Assembly: GCA_018241325.1 (NCBI GenBank)
Contig: JAFEEB010000027.1
Span: 1-55,773 of the forward strand
DNA from: Pseudomonadota bacterium
GTDB taxonomy: Bacteria; Pseudomonadota; Gammaproteobacteria; Burkholderiales; Burkholderiaceae_C
Length of the DNA: 55,773 nucleotides
Direction: 5' to 3'
Part shown: positions 45,486 through 54,818 of the stretch, in pieces
How positions within the stretch are numbered: position 1 is the first letter of the stretch
Layout: every line of letters starts with the position of its first letter
Program-made: the position numbers and the translations under genes
The notes under the pieces: model-generated
Databases searched by the model: none
Told to the model about the DNA's origin: nothing
What the model saw: only the letters and a program-made list of their open reading frames with translations

Positions 45486-46418
45486 TCAGCTGTCGGCGCC
45501 CTTGCCTGCGGCAGGTGCTTGCGCCTGCGGTTTCAAGCGGGCAGCGCGGGTGCCCACACTGCTGGTCGCCAGCAAACCCAGCGAAATCAGTACAACGCCC
45601 ACCATCTCGGCCGCATCGGGCCGCTCGTGCAGCCACGCCCAGGCCAGCAAGATGGCGCCGATCGGCACGCCCAGGCTCGACAGGCTGGCCACCCCCGCGC
45701 TCAAGTGCATGATCACGAACGACCACAGGAGAAACGCCAAACTCGAGGCAAGCACGGCAACGTACAGCACGTCCAGCACCAGCGCAGGCGTCCAGTCAAC
45801 GGGGCGGCTGGGCACCAGCAGCGCCAGCGCCACCAGCACCAGCGAGCCCCAGAACATCGACCAGAAGGTGAGCGCCAGCGGGTCGGGGTGGTGCAACTGG
45901 AACAACTGCTTGGTCAGCACCGTCCCCAGGGCCCAGAAGGCGCCACCGGCAATGGCCAGGCTGGTGCTTTGCCAGCCGCCCAGGTCGTGCCAGGGCTCGA
46001 TGACCAAAACCAGCCCGACCACGGCCACCGCAATGCCCAACCATTGGCGCGGGCTCGGGCGCTCACGCAGCAGCCCCCATGCAAACAGCACCGCCCAGAA
46101 CGGCATCGTGTAGACCAGCATCGACACGCGCCCCGCGCCGCCGCTAACCAGCGCCCATTGCGCCAGCGCCTGGAACGCCGCCGTCTGCGTCATGCCGATG
46201 GCGAAGGTCAGCTTGAACGGAGTGGGCTTCAGGGGCGCGCGCCGTATCAGCAGCACCACGAACAGCGTGAGCGTTCCCAGTCCGAAGCGCCACGCGGCGA
46301 AATCGAACGGCCCCATGTATTGCATGGCGTGCTTGGACACCACCCAGGTGATGGTCCACACCAGTGTGGTCACGACGATGGCGATGATGGGCGCGTTGGA
46401 GGTCAGCTTGTTGGACAT
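45486..46418 (-). CDS. EamA/DMT family transporter
   Basis: 310 residues, ten membrane helices in two EamA repeats: TTLVWTITWVVSKHAMQYMG and FWALGTVLTKQLFQLHHPDP. A drug/metabolite transporter of unknown substrate. ATG 46418 (MSNKLTSNAPIIAIVVTTL) gives a typical start; the frame continues upstream without family resemblance. The 203-bp gap to dacA (convergent) holds an R4 repeat near 45380 (ATAGCTGTTTGCGCTTTCTC, GGCAAGCGCTTGCGCC). Confidence 0.9.
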   Translation of the reverse strand: MSNKLTSNAPIIAIVVTTLVWTITWVVSKHAMQYMGPFDFAAWRFGLGTLTLFVVLLIRRAPLKPTPFKLTFAIGMTQTAAFQALAQWALVSGGAGRVSMLVYTMPFWAVLFAWGLLRERPSPRQWLGIAVAVVGLVLVIEPWHDLGGWQSTSLAIAGGAFWALGTVLTKQLFQLHHPDPLALTFWSMFWGSLVLVALALLVPSRPVDWTPALVLDVLYVAVLASSLAFLLWSFVIMHLSAGVASLSSLGVPIGAILLAWAWLHERPDAAEMVGVVLISLGLLATSSVGTRAARLKPQAQAPAAGKGADS

Positions 46419-46691
46419 GTTTTGCAAAGCGAAGATCGGGTGGCCCAAGGCGCTGCAACTATAGAACACGACCGCTCCGCAACGACCACGAGCGAGGCCT
46501 GCAAAGAACAGCGCGCCGATGCAAGTCTGTGCCGAGATTGCGCAAGAGGTCAATCAAACAAAAGCGATGCCTGATTGGCTGAAGCACAAGCCCACGCCAG
46601 TGCGGCGCAGCCAGCCATCCGTCGATGCCCATTCAACCTGGAAACGGATGTTTGTTGCGCCCTGCGCATCCGGGCGTTTCAACGCTTCGCG

Positions 46692-47444
46692 TCACGCTCG
46701 CGCAAAAAACACCGCGCTCATCACCAGCCCCACCGCGATCACGATCGCGCGCACCCAGGCCGTGGGCAGACGCCTGGCCAGGCGCGCGCCGGCAAAGCCG
46801 CCCAGGGTGGCAAAAACGGCCATCAGCAGGGCCGGCGCCCAGGCGATCAGGCCGCCCAGGGCAAAGGCGGCCACCGACAGCACCGACAGCACGGCCGAGT
46901 TGAGGTTCTTCAGCGCGTTGGCGGTGTTCAGGCGCGACTCGCCCGCCACCAGGTACAGCGCCAGCAGCAAGATGCCCACGCCGCCGTTGAAGTAGCCGCC
47001 GTAGGTGGTCACCAGCAGCAGGCCCGGCAGGCGCCAGCGCGCCAGGCTGCCGCCCGCACCGGCGCTGCGGCGCGCCAGCCGCGGGCCCAGCGCGAACAGC
47101 ACCGTGGCCAGCAGCAACAGCCAGGGCACGATGCCGGCAAACACGCGCGCAGGCGTCACCAGCAGCAGCAGCGCGCCGATCACGCCGCCGGCAGCGCTCA
47201 CCAGCATCTCCCGCTGCAAGACCGCGCCCGGCGTGGCCGCCAGTTCCCGGCGAAATCCCGCCACGCTGCCGAAGTAGCCGGGGCACACCGCCAGCGCGCT
47301 GGTGGCGTTGGCGGGAATTGGCGGCACGCCCGCCCACACCAGCGCCGGAAAGGTCAGGAAGGTGCCCCCGCCGGCCATGGCGTTGAGCACGCCGGCGCCA
47401 AATCCGGCCCCAGCCAACACCGCCCAGGCCAGCAAGTCATTCAT
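46692..47444 (-). CDS. Sulfite exporter TauE/SafE family (TSUP) permease
   Basis: 250 residues, about eight helices. The repeat signature GAGFGAGVLNAMAGGGTFLT and the second half GYFNGGVGILLLALYLVAGE / NTANALKNLNSAVLSVLSV are typical of TSUP, which move sulfur or carbon oxyanions. The gap to the EamA gene (46419–46691) holds no convincing gene. The region before its ATG 47444 is an R4 repeat. Confidence 0.9.
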   Translation of the reverse strand: MNDLLAWAVLAGAGFGAGVLNAMAGGGTFLTFPALVWAGVPPIPANATSALAVCPGYFGSVAGFRRELAATPGAVLQREMLVSAAGGVIGALLLLVTPARVFAGIVPWLLLLATVLFALGPRLARRSAGAGGSLARWRLPGLLLVTTYGGYFNGGVGILLLALYLVAGESRLNTANALKNLNSAVLSVLSVAAFALGGLIAWAPALLMAVFATLGGFAGARLARRLPTAWVRAIVIAVGLVMSAVFFARA

Positions 47445-47445
47445 G

Positions 47446-47495
47446 AATACTATTGTTTTTGTAGCTGTTGGCGCTTGTTCGGAAAGCGCTCAAGC
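47446..47495. repeat. R4 repeat spanning the Nudix gene stop
   Basis: Minus strand: AAACAAAATCCGGCTTGAGC then GCTTTCCGAACAAGCGCCAA and CAGCTACAAAAACAATAG. It holds the Nudix TGA stop and the codons for the last six residues (SKQNPA), and fills the spacer to the TSUP start. Confidence 0.75.
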
Positions 47496-47984
47496 CGGAT
47501 TTTGTTTGGATCTGAGCGCCGACGCATGCGCCTGCACCGCGTCCAGCCCGAAGCGCTGTCCGCGCTGGTGGTCTTGCACGCAGCGCAGCACCAGCGGGCT
47601 GCGGTGGCGCTCGGCGCTGGCACGCACTTCCTCGGGCGTCAGCCACAGCGTGCGCACGATGCCCGCGTCCAGCGCGCGGCCGGGCTCGGGCGCACCCGCC
47701 GTGCCGCAATAGGCAATGCGCAGCCAGGTGGTGCCATCGCCCTCGGCGTCGGGCACGGCCGCCAGGTACACGCCCAGCAGGGCGGTGGGCGTGAAGACGC
47801 AGGCCGTCTCCTCCAGCGCCTCGCGCACGGCGGCGTCCTGCGGCGACTCGCCGGGCTCCAGGTGGCCGGCGGGGGTGTTCAGGCGCAGGCCGGCGCTGGT
47901 GTGCTCTTCCACCAGCAGATAGCGGCCGTTCTGCTCGATCACCGCGGCCACGGTGACGCGGGGTGCCCATCGTGCTTTGCTCAT
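47490..47984 (-). CDS. Nudix hydrolase, NudJ-like
   Basis: 164 residues. Nudix box at 40–62, GHLEPGESPQDAAVREALEE, with the usual final Gly replaced by Ala (EETACVF). The N-terminal ARWAPRVTVAAVIEQNGRYL and VVEEHTSAGLRLNTPAGHLE fit NudJ (thiamine pyrophosphate/HMP-PP and nucleoside triphosphate hydrolase). ATG 47984 is preferred over ATG 48005. Divergent from pntAA, 154 bp away. Confidence 0.88.
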   Translation of the reverse strand: MSKARWAPRVTVAAVIEQNGRYLLVEEHTSAGLRLNTPAGHLEPGESPQDAAVREALEETACVFTPTALLGVYLAAVPDAEGDGTTWLRIAYCGTAGAPEPGRALDAGIVRTLWLTPEEVRASAERHRSPLVLRCVQDHQRGQRFGLDAVQAHASALRSKQNPA

Positions 47985-48138
47985 CGCGGCGATTATGCAG
48001 ATCATGCTTTCGGTAACATGCCGGTCACCGGGTGAGGGCGCGGAAATCTAGGACAATGCCCTTCGAACACGGCGGCCCGCCCCGGCGCGCCGGGGCGTCG
48101 AGCCCTCGCCTTGCGGTCCGAAACGAGGAGAATTTTTC

Positions 48139-49302
48139 ATGCTGATTGGCGTCCCCGCCGAAACCGCGGCCGGTGAAAGCCGCGTTGCCGCCACGCCCGA
48201 AACGGTGAAGAAACTGGTGGCGCAAGGCCACGCGGTGCGGGTGCAAGCCGGCGCCGGCCTGCGCGCCAGCGTGACCGACGAGGCGCTGGCTGGCGTGGGC
48301 GCCGAAATCGTCGATGCGGCCGCCGCCTTCGGTGCCGAGATGGTGCTGAAGGTGCGCAACCCCTCGGCCGCCGAAATCGCGCAGATGAAGCCGGGCACCG
48401 TGCTGGTCGGCATGCTCGAGCCCTTCAACGCCGAGGGGCTGCAGCGCCTGGCCGCCGCGCGCATCACGGGCTTTGCGCTGGAGGCGGCGCCGCGCACCAC
48501 GCGCGCGCAGAGCATGGACGTGCTGTCCAGCCAGGCCAACATCGCCGGCTACAAGGCCGTCATCATGGCGGCCGACAAGTACCAGAAGTTCTTTCCCATG
48601 CTGATGACCGCGGCCGGCACCGTCAAGGCCGCGCGCGTGGTGATTCTGGGCGTGGGCGTGGCCGGCCTGCAGGCGATTGCCACCGCCAAGCGGCTGGGCG
48701 CGGTGATCGAGGCCAGCGACGTGCGCCCCAGCGTGAAGGAGCAGATCGAATCGCTGGGCGGCAAGTTCATCGACGTGCCGTATGAAACGGCCGAAGAGAA
48801 AGAAGCCGCCGAAGGCGTGGGCGGCTACGCCCGGCCCATGCCGCCCAGCTGGCTGGCGCGGCAAAAGGTCGAGGTCGCCAAGCGCGTGGCGCTGGCCGAC
48901 GTGGTGATTTCCACCGCGCTGATCCCCGGCCGCGCCGCGCCGGTGCTGATCACCGAGGACATGGTCCAAAGCATGAAGCCCGGCTCGGTCATCATCGACA
49001 TGGCCGCCGGCAAGGGCGCGCCCAACCCGGACGGCAGCGTGGGCGGCAACTGCCCGCTGACGGTGGCCGACCAGACGGTGGTCAAGCACGGCGTGGTGAT
49101 CGTCGGCGAAACCAACCTGGCGGCGTTGGTGGCCGCCGATGCCAGCAGCCTGTACGCGCGCAACGTGCTCGATTTTTTGAAGCTGGTGCTGCCGCCCGCG
49201 CCCAAGGGCGAGCCGGCCAGCACCTTTCGCATCGACCCGGAGGACGACATCGTCACCGCCTGCCTGATGGCGCACGAGGGCGCCGTCACGCGAAAAGCAT
49301 GA
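48139..49302 (+). CDS. pntAA: NAD(P) transhydrogenase alpha subunit, NAD-binding part (PntAA)
   Basis: 387 residues. MLIGVPAETAAGESRVAATP, the AAGTVKAARVVILGVGVAGL Rossmann motif and IIDMAAGKGAPNPDGSVGGN are domain I of the proton-translocating transhydrogenase, which transfers hydride between NADH and NADP using the proton gradient. The alpha subunit is split here as in other bacteria: domain I in pntAA, the membrane part in pntAB. A GGAGAA site precedes ATG 48139. Confidence 0.95.
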   Translation: MLIGVPAETAAGESRVAATPETVKKLVAQGHAVRVQAGAGLRASVTDEALAGVGAEIVDAAAAFGAEMVLKVRNPSAAEIAQMKPGTVLVGMLEPFNAEGLQRLAAARITGFALEAAPRTTRAQSMDVLSSQANIAGYKAVIMAADKYQKFFPMLMTAAGTVKAARVVILGVGVAGLQAIATAKRLGAVIEASDVRPSVKEQIESLGGKFIDVPYETAEEKEAAEGVGGYARPMPPSWLARQKVEVAKRVALADVVISTALIPGRAAPVLITEDMVQSMKPGSVIIDMAAGKGAPNPDGSVGGNCPLTVADQTVVKHGVVIVGETNLAALVAADASSLYARNVLDFLKLVLPPAPKGEPASTFRIDPEDDIVTACLMAHEGAVTRKA

Positions 49303-49305
49303 ATC

Positions 49306-49425
49306 GCCCCCAGTCTTCACTTGCTGCGCGATGTTTCGCCCACCCCCTGACCGGGGACACCCCGGCCACGGGTGCCCTGGACTGGCCTGCTCCGCGGCCT
49401 TTCGGCTCTTTGGGTTTGATGCGTT
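49306..49425 (+). repeat. R1 composite repeat within the pnt operon
   Basis: Directly after the pntAA stop: CGCCCCCAGTCTTCACTTGC, TGCGCGATGTTTCGCCCACC, then CCGGGGACACCCCGG and GGCCTGCTCCGCGGCCTTTC. Its orientation relative to the upstream gene is the same as in the other R1 copies. It lies before the lipoprotein gene. Confidence 0.8.
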
Positions 49426-49468
49426 GCCCGTGGAGCGCAAGGCCGTGAATCACCGAGAGGACAAACCC

Positions 49469-50311
49469 ATGTTGGCTTACCCGCATTCCCTGATCGGCCC
49501 GCGCCTGGCGCTGGCCGCCGCCGCCCTGGCGCTGCTGGCCGCCTGCGCCGCGCCCGCGCCCACGACGGCCCCCGCGGCCGCGAGTCCCGTCGCCACCGCA
49601 CCCGATGCGGCCAGCGCACCCGTGATCGAGGTGCCCCCCAGCAGCATCGGCACCTGGATCGACCTGGGCGCCCACCTGGCACCCTGGCTGGCCGGCGAAG
49701 GCGCGGCCCCCGCCAGCGGCGCCAGCGTGCCCACGCGCGTGGCCGGCTTGCAACGCGCCGACGGCCGCTGGCTGGCCCTGGTGGTGGTGCAGCGCGTGCC
49801 GGGCGCCGGCAGCGCGTGCCCGCCCATGGGCCGCCACAGTGTCGCCGGCGCCGACGGCTGCCTGCGCATGCGCCGCGACGCCGACTTCGACCGCTGGCTG
49901 CAACAGCAAAACCCGGTGCTGCAACGCTGGATCGAGCAGCACGACTGGAACTCGCGCCCGCGCACCTGGATCAGCGACCGCGCCAGCGGCAGCGCCGACG
50001 CGCTGGAGGCGGTGGCCCTGGTCGAGCCAGCGCTGCTGGAGCCGGCCACGCGCAACAACAACGACTTTCTGGCGGCCGGGCGAAACGGCCTGACCTGGGC
50101 CCGGCAGTTTGCCAGCGCCACCCAGGCCACGGCGGGCGGGCAGCCGCTGCGCGTGCCGCCCTTCCCTTACTCCGCCCCGCTGGCCGCGCCGCCGGCGGCC
50201 GCGCCCACCACCATCCCGACCGGCGTGGTGACGGCGCCGCCCGCGGCCACCGCCGAGCAGGTGATGCCCGCGCGCCCGGCGCCCCGCGTGCCGCGCGCCG
50301 ACCGCCAATAG
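49469..50311 (+). CDS. Putative lipoprotein inserted in the pnt operon
   Basis: 280 residues. Signal with lipobox ALALLAAC, then low-complexity Ala/Pro/Thr. The central domain has ASVPTRVAGLQRADGRWLAL, a possible disulfide pair (SACPPMGRHSVAGADGCLRM) and HDWNSRPRTWISDRASGSAD; the tail is Pro-rich. No family recognised. ATG 49469 follows GAGAGGACA. It lies between pntAA and pntAB, which are normally adjacent, so it is an insertion into the operon. Its function is not known. Confidence 0.75.
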   Translation: MLAYPHSLIGPRLALAAAALALLAACAAPAPTTAPAAASPVATAPDAASAPVIEVPPSSIGTWIDLGAHLAPWLAGEGAAPASGASVPTRVAGLQRADGRWLALVVVQRVPGAGSACPPMGRHSVAGADGCLRMRRDADFDRWLQQQNPVLQRWIEQHDWNSRPRTWISDRASGSADALEAVALVEPALLEPATRNNNDFLAAGRNGLTWARQFASATQATAGGQPLRVPPFPYSAPLAAPPAAAPTTIPTGVVTAPPAATAEQVMPARPAPRVPRADRQ

Positions 50312-50347
50312 CCCCGCCGCAAGCCCTGAACCCCCGAGGAGCCCCCC

Positions 50348-50659
50348 ATGGATGTCGTATCCCACACGATCACCAACCTGACCATCTTCGTGCTGGCCAT
50401 CTACGTGGGCTACCACGTGGTGTGGACGGTGACGCCGGCGCTGCACACGCCGCTGATGGCCGTCACCAACGCCATCTCGGCGATCGTCGTCGTCGGCGCC
50501 ATGCTGGCGGCCGCGCTCACCACCGGCTGGTTTCCCAAGCTGCTGGGCGTGGCGGCGGTGGCGCTGGCCTCGGTCAACATCTTCGGCGGCTTTCTGGTGA
50601 CGCGGCGCATGCTCGAGATGTTCAAGAAAAAAGAGCGAGCACCCAAAGAGGCCAAATGA
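50348..50659 (+). CDS. pntAB: NAD(P) transhydrogenase alpha subunit, membrane part (PntAB)
   Basis: 103 residues with three membrane helices ([60 protein letters not shown]). The last, with NAIS…GAML and [17 protein letters not shown], is the conserved PntA membrane region that joins PntB in the proton channel. Ends in a KKK-rich tail. A GGAGCC site precedes ATG 50348. Confidence 0.95.
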   Translation: MDVVSHTITNLTIFVLAIYVGYHVVWTVTPALHTPLMAVTNAISAIVVVGAMLAAALTTGWFPKLLGVAAVALASVNIFGGFLVTRRMLEMFKKKERAPKEAK

Positions 50660-50799
50660 TGATGACCAACTTTTGCGTATCGACACGCCGCTCATTTTCA
50701 GTGAAGGCTGACTTGCCGAATGGCAAGTCAAGCGAAGCGGCCGAAACTAAAAAAGAGCGCCCAGCCAAGGCGGAACAAGCGCAAGGCGCTGCAAAATAA
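50656..50799 (+). CDS. Possible small ORF in the pntAB–pntB gap
   Basis: 47 residues, starting with an ATGA overlap with the pntAB stop and ending 12 nt before pntB. It reads [20 protein letters not shown] and then a Lys/Glu/Ala-rich part. The spacing fits a translated gene, but the composition and an internal hairpin (50709–50730) are equally consistent with a spacer. No family known. Confidence 0.3.
   Translation: MMMTNFCVSTRRSFSVKADLPNGKSSEAAETKKERPAKAEQAQGAAK
50709..50730. promoter_or_regulatory. Hairpin in the pntAB–pntB spacer
   Basis: TGACTTGCC–GAAT–GGCAAGTCA, a perfect 9-bp stem. There is no T-run after it, so it is more likely an RNA-processing or stability structure than a terminator. 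Confidence 0.5.
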
Positions 50800-50811
50800 G
50801 GAGCAGATGGC

Positions 50812-52233
50812 ATGAGCATGAACCTTGTCACCCTGCTGTACCTGATCGCCAGCGTCTGCTTCATCCAGGCCTTGAAGGGCCTCTCGCACCCCACCAGCTC
50901 GATCCGCGGCAACGCCTTCGGCATGGTCGGCATGGCCATTGCCGTGGTGACCACGGCCGCGCTGATCGTGCAGATCGCCGGTTCGGCCCTGGGTCTGGCC
51001 TGGGTCCTGCTGGGCCTGGTCGTCGGCGGCGCCTACGGCACCTGGCGCGCCAAGACGGTCGAGATGACCCAGATGCCCGAGCTGATCGCGTTCTTTCACA
51101 GCATGATCGGCCTGGCCGCGGTGTGCATTGCCGCCGCCACGGTGCTGGAGCCGCACGCACTGGGCATCGTGGCGCAGGCGGGCGAGGCCATCCCCGGCGG
51201 CAACCGCGTCGAACTGGCGCTGGGCGCCTTCATCGGCGCGGTCACCTTCAGCGGCTCGGTCATCGCCTGGGGCAAGCTGTCGGGCAAGAGCAAGTTCCGG
51301 CTGTTCCAGGGTGCGCCGGTGCAGTTTGCCGGCCAGCACTGGCTGAACCTGCTGCTGGGCCTGGCGGCCGTCTTCTTCATCTTCGGCTTCTGGCATTCGC
51401 AAAGCCACTTCGACTTCGCGCTGGTGTGCCTGCTGGGCTTCGTCATCGGCGTGACGCTGATCATCCCGATCGGCGGCGCCGACATGCCGGTGGTCATCTC
51501 CATGCTCAACAGCTATTCGGGCTGGGCGGCGGCGGGCATCGGCTTTTCGCTCAACAACAGCATGCTGATCATTGCCGGCTCGCTGGTGGGCAGCTCGGGC
51601 GCCATCCTGTCCTTCATCATGTGCAAGGCGATGAACCGCGCGTTTCTCAGCGTGATCCTGGGCGGCTTCGGCGGCGAGGCGGCCACCGCCACCGGCGCCA
51701 CCGAGCAGCGCCCGGTCAAGAGCGGCAGCCCGGACGACGTGGCCTTCATGCTGGGCAACGCCGACAGCGTGATCATCGTGCCGGGCTACGGCCTGGCGGT
51801 GGCGCGCGCGCAGCACGCGGTCAAGGAAATGGTCGCCAAGCTGACGGCCAAGGGCATCGACGTCAAGTACGCCATCCACCCCGTGGCCGGCCGCATGCCC
51901 GGCCACATGAACGTGCTGCTGGCCGAGGCCGAGGTGCCCTACGACCAGGTGTTCGAGATGGACGACATCAACGGCGAGTTCGGCCAGGCCGACGTGGCGA
52001 TGATCCTGGGTGCCAACGACGTGGTCAACCCCGCCGCGCTGCAAAAGGGCAGCCCCATCTACGGCATGCCCATCCTGGAGGCCTACAAGGCCAAGACGGT
52101 GATCGTCAACAAGCGCTCCATGGCCGCGGGCTACGCGGGCCTGGACAACGAGCTGTTCTACATGGACAAGACCATGATGGTGTTCGGCGACGCCAAGAAG
52201 GTGGTCGAGGAGATCACCAAGGCGATCGAATAG
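50812..52233 (+). CDS. pntB: NAD(P) transhydrogenase beta subunit (PntB)
   Basis: 473 residues. Eight or nine membrane helices in the first 280 residues (TVEMTQMPELIAFFHSMIGL, GGADMPVVISMLNSYSGWAA), then the NADP-binding domain III: VIIVPGYGLAVARAQHAVKE, YAIHPVAGRMPGHMNVLLAE, ILGANDVVNPAA. Completes the transhydrogenase with pntAA and pntAB. A GGAGCAG site precedes ATG 50812. Confidence 0.96.
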   Translation: MSMNLVTLLYLIASVCFIQALKGLSHPTSSIRGNAFGMVGMAIAVVTTAALIVQIAGSALGLAWVLLGLVVGGAYGTWRAKTVEMTQMPELIAFFHSMIGLAAVCIAAATVLEPHALGIVAQAGEAIPGGNRVELALGAFIGAVTFSGSVIAWGKLSGKSKFRLFQGAPVQFAGQHWLNLLLGLAAVFFIFGFWHSQSHFDFALVCLLGFVIGVTLIIPIGGADMPVVISMLNSYSGWAAAGIGFSLNNSMLIIAGSLVGSSGAILSFIMCKAMNRAFLSVILGGFGGEAATATGATEQRPVKSGSPDDVAFMLGNADSVIIVPGYGLAVARAQHAVKEMVAKLTAKGIDVKYAIHPVAGRMPGHMNVLLAEAEVPYDQVFEMDDINGEFGQADVAMILGANDVVNPAALQKGSPIYGMPILEAYKAKTVIVNKRSMAAGYAGLDNELFYMDKTMMVFGDAKKVVEEITKAIE

Positions 52234-52380
52234 GCCGCGCGGGCACTCTCGGCGGGCGAGGCACGATCTGCCTCGCTTTTTTGCGCCCGCGTCGTGCCGC
52301 TGCGCGGCCCCCCCGACCACCACCGGTCACAATACGTTGCACACCCATTCTTTCAATCGCATTGACGGAGGATTTCAGGC

Positions 52381-54057
52381 ATGACGGATCGCATCTGGCT
52401 GAGCGGCTACCCGCAGGGCGTCCCGGCGGACATCGACGCCACGCAATACCCATCGCTGGTGGCACTGATCGAGGAGAGTTTCAAGAAATACGCCGACCGC
52501 ACGGCCTACCGCTTCATGGGGCACAGCGTCAGCTACGCCGAGACCGACCAGCAAAGCCGCGCGCTGGCCGCCTACCTGCAGGGCCTGGGCCTGGCCCGGG
52601 GCGATCGCGTGGCGCTGATGATGCCCAACGTGCCGCAGTACCCCGCCGCCGTGGCCGCGGTGCTGCGCGCCGGCTTCGTGGTGGTCAACGTCAACCCGTT
52701 GTACACCGCGCGCGAACTGGAGCACCAGCTCAAGGACTCGGGCGCCAAGGCCATCATCATCATCGAGAACTTCGCCGCGACGCTGGCGCAGTGCATCGCC
52801 AACACGCCCGTCCAGCACGTGGTGCTGGCCTCGATGGGCGACCGGCTGGGCTGGCTCAAGGGCACGCTGGTCAACTACGTTGTGCGCAAGGTCAAGAAGC
52901 TGGTGCCCGCCTTCAACCTGCCCGGCGCCGTGCGCTACAACGATGCGGTGACCCAGGGTCGCAACAGCGCCTTCAAGCCCGCACCCGTGGGCCCCGACGA
53001 CGTGGCGGTACTGCAATACACCGGCGGCACCACCGGCGTGAGCAAGGGCGCCACGCTGCTGCACCGCAACCTGATCGCCAACGTGCTGCAGTCCGAGGCC
53101 TGGAACAACCCGGTGATGAAGAGCATCCCGGCCGGCCAGCAGCCCGCCAGTGTGTGCGCGCTGCCGCTTTATCACATCTTCGCGTTCACCGTGGGCATGA
53201 TGCTGTCGCTGCGCACCGGCGGCCTGCTGATCCTGATTCCCAACCCGCGCGATCTGCCCGCGGTGTTCAAGGACCTGGCCAAGGAGACGTTTCACAGCTT
53301 TCCGGCCGTCAACACCCTGTTCAACGGCCTGGCCAACCACCCCGACTTCAACACCGTCAACTGGAAGAACCTGAAGGTGTCGGTGGGCGGCGGCATGGCG
53401 GTGCAAAGCGCCGTGGCCAAGCTGTGGCTGGACAAGACCGGCTGCCCGATCTGCGAGGGCTACGGCCTGTCGGAGACCAGCCCCTCGGCCACCTGCAACC
53501 CGGTCACGTCCAAGGCCTTCACCGGCACCATCGGCCTGCCGCTGCCCAGCACCTTCATCAAGATCCTGGACGACAACGGCGCCGAGGTGCCGCTGGGCCA
53601 GCCCGGCGAGATCGCCATCAAGGGCCCGCAGGTGATGGCCGGCTACTGGCAGCGCCCGGACGAGACGGCCAAGGTCATGACGCCGGACGGCTTCTTCAAG
53701 AGCGGCGACATCGGCGTGATGGACGAGCGCGGCTACACCCGGATCGTGGATCGCAAGAAGGACATGATTCTGGTGAGCGGCTTCAACGTCTATCCCAACG
53801 AGCTCGAAGACGTGGTGGCCGCCATGCCCGGCGTGATGGAAGTGGCCGCCGTGGGCGTGCCCGACGACAAGACCGGCGAGGCCATCAAGCTGGTGCTGGT
53901 CAAGAAGGACCCCGGCCTGACCGAAGACGCCGTGCGCGCCTACTGCAAGCAAAACCTCACCGGCTACAAGCAGCCGCGCATCATCGAGTTCCGCACCGAG
54001 CTGCCAAAGACCCCGGTGGGCAAGGTGCTGCGCCGCGAGCTCAGAGACAAGGGCTGA
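52381..54057 (+). CDS. fadD: Long-chain fatty acid–CoA ligase
   Basis: 558 residues, an ANL-superfamily enzyme. ATP-binding VLQYTGGTTGVSKGATLLHR, motif EGYGLSETSPSATCN, SGDIGVMDERGYTRIVDRKK and C-terminal catalytic lysine in LPKTPVGKVLRRELRDK. It activates fatty acids to acyl-CoA via an acyl-adenylate. The length and overall order match FadD. GGAGGATTTCAGGC before ATG 52381 is a strong ribosome site. The next gene starts inside its stop codon. Confidence 0.94.
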   Translation: MTDRIWLSGYPQGVPADIDATQYPSLVALIEESFKKYADRTAYRFMGHSVSYAETDQQSRALAAYLQGLGLARGDRVALMMPNVPQYPAAVAAVLRAGFVVVNVNPLYTARELEHQLKDSGAKAIIIIENFAATLAQCIANTPVQHVVLASMGDRLGWLKGTLVNYVVRKVKKLVPAFNLPGAVRYNDAVTQGRNSAFKPAPVGPDDVAVLQYTGGTTGVSKGATLLHRNLIANVLQSEAWNNPVMKSIPAGQQPASVCALPLYHIFAFTVGMMLSLRTGGLLILIPNPRDLPAVFKDLAKETFHSFPAVNTLFNGLANHPDFNTVNWKNLKVSVGGGMAVQSAVAKLWLDKTGCPICEGYGLSETSPSATCNPVTSKAFTGTIGLPLPSTFIKILDDNGAEVPLGQPGEIAIKGPQVMAGYWQRPDETAKVMTPDGFFKSGDIGVMDERGYTRIVDRKKDMILVSGFNVYPNELEDVVAAMPGVMEVAAVGVPDDKTGEAIKLVLVKKDPGLTEDAVRAYCKQNLTGYKQPRIIEFRTELPKTPVGKVLRRELRDKG

Positions 54058-54818
54058 TGCCGCGCATCGGCTTGATCGCCGCACTGCACGACGAGTTGTC
54101 GACGGTCTTGCAGCGTCTGCCCGATGAGCAGCGTGAATCGGTCGCGGGGCGCGACTTCTGGTGCGGCCACTGGCACGGGCATGCCCTGGTGGCGGTGCTG
54201 GCGCGCGTGGGCAAGGTGGCGGCCGCCACCACCGCCACCGCGCTGATCGAGCGCTTTGGCGTCGATCGCATCCTCTTTACCGGCACCGCGGGCGGACTGG
54301 CCCCCGGCGTGCGGGTGGGCGACGTGGTGCTGGCGCGCACGCTGCTGCAGCACGACATGGATGCATCGCCGCTGTTTCCGCGCCATGAGGTGCCGCTGTA
54401 TGGCCGCGCGCGCTTTGATGCCGACCGGCGCTTGTCCGACGCCGTGGCCGCCGCCGCGCGCACCGCGCTGGGACATGTCGAGGCCACGCTGGGCGCCCAC
54501 GTGGTGCAGGAATTCGCCCTGCACGCGCCCGCGCTCCACGAAGGACTGATCGTCAGCGGCGACCGCTTTGTCGCCACCGCCGCCGCAAGCGCCGCCCTGC
54601 GCGCCGAGTTGCCCGACGCGCTGGCCGTCGAAATGGAAGGCGCCGCCGTGGCCCAGGTCTGCCACGACTACGGCATCCCCTTCGCCGCCCTGCGCACCAT
54701 CTCCGACCGCGCCGACGACAGCGCCCACGTGGACTTCACCCGCTTCATCGCGCGCGTGGCCAGCCCGATCAGCGCAGCGGTGCTCGAGGCGTATTTTTCG
54801 TCGCTATCAAATATGTAG
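54057..54818 (+). CDS. mtnN: 5'-methylthioadenosine/S-adenosylhomocysteine nucleosidase
   Basis: 253 residues. Probable catalytic acids E13 (IAALHDELS), E194 (VEMEGAAVAQVC) and D217 (TISDRAD), and the GTAGGLAPGVRVGDVVLA loop. It cleaves the adenine from 5'-methylthioadenosine and S-adenosylhomocysteine, feeding methionine salvage and quorum-sensing precursors. Its ATG overlaps the fadD stop (TGATG). The last residue and TAG stop lie in an R4-like repeat (GCTATCAAATATGTAGTCAT). Confidence 0.92.
   Translation: MPRIGLIAALHDELSTVLQRLPDEQRESVAGRDFWCGHWHGHALVAVLARVGKVAAATTATALIERFGVDRILFTGTAGGLAPGVRVGDVVLARTLLQHDMDASPLFPRHEVPLYGRARFDADRRLSDAVAAAARTALGHVEATLGAHVVQEFALHAPALHEGLIVSGDRFVATAAASAALRAELPDALAVEMEGAAVAQVCHDYGIPFAALRTISDRADDSAHVDFTRFIARVASPISAAVLEAYFSSLSNM

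Noticed and set aside
46419-46691. Possible gene in the 273-bp gap before the EamA gene
   Set aside because: Short open frames on both strands show no recognisable motif or start signal.
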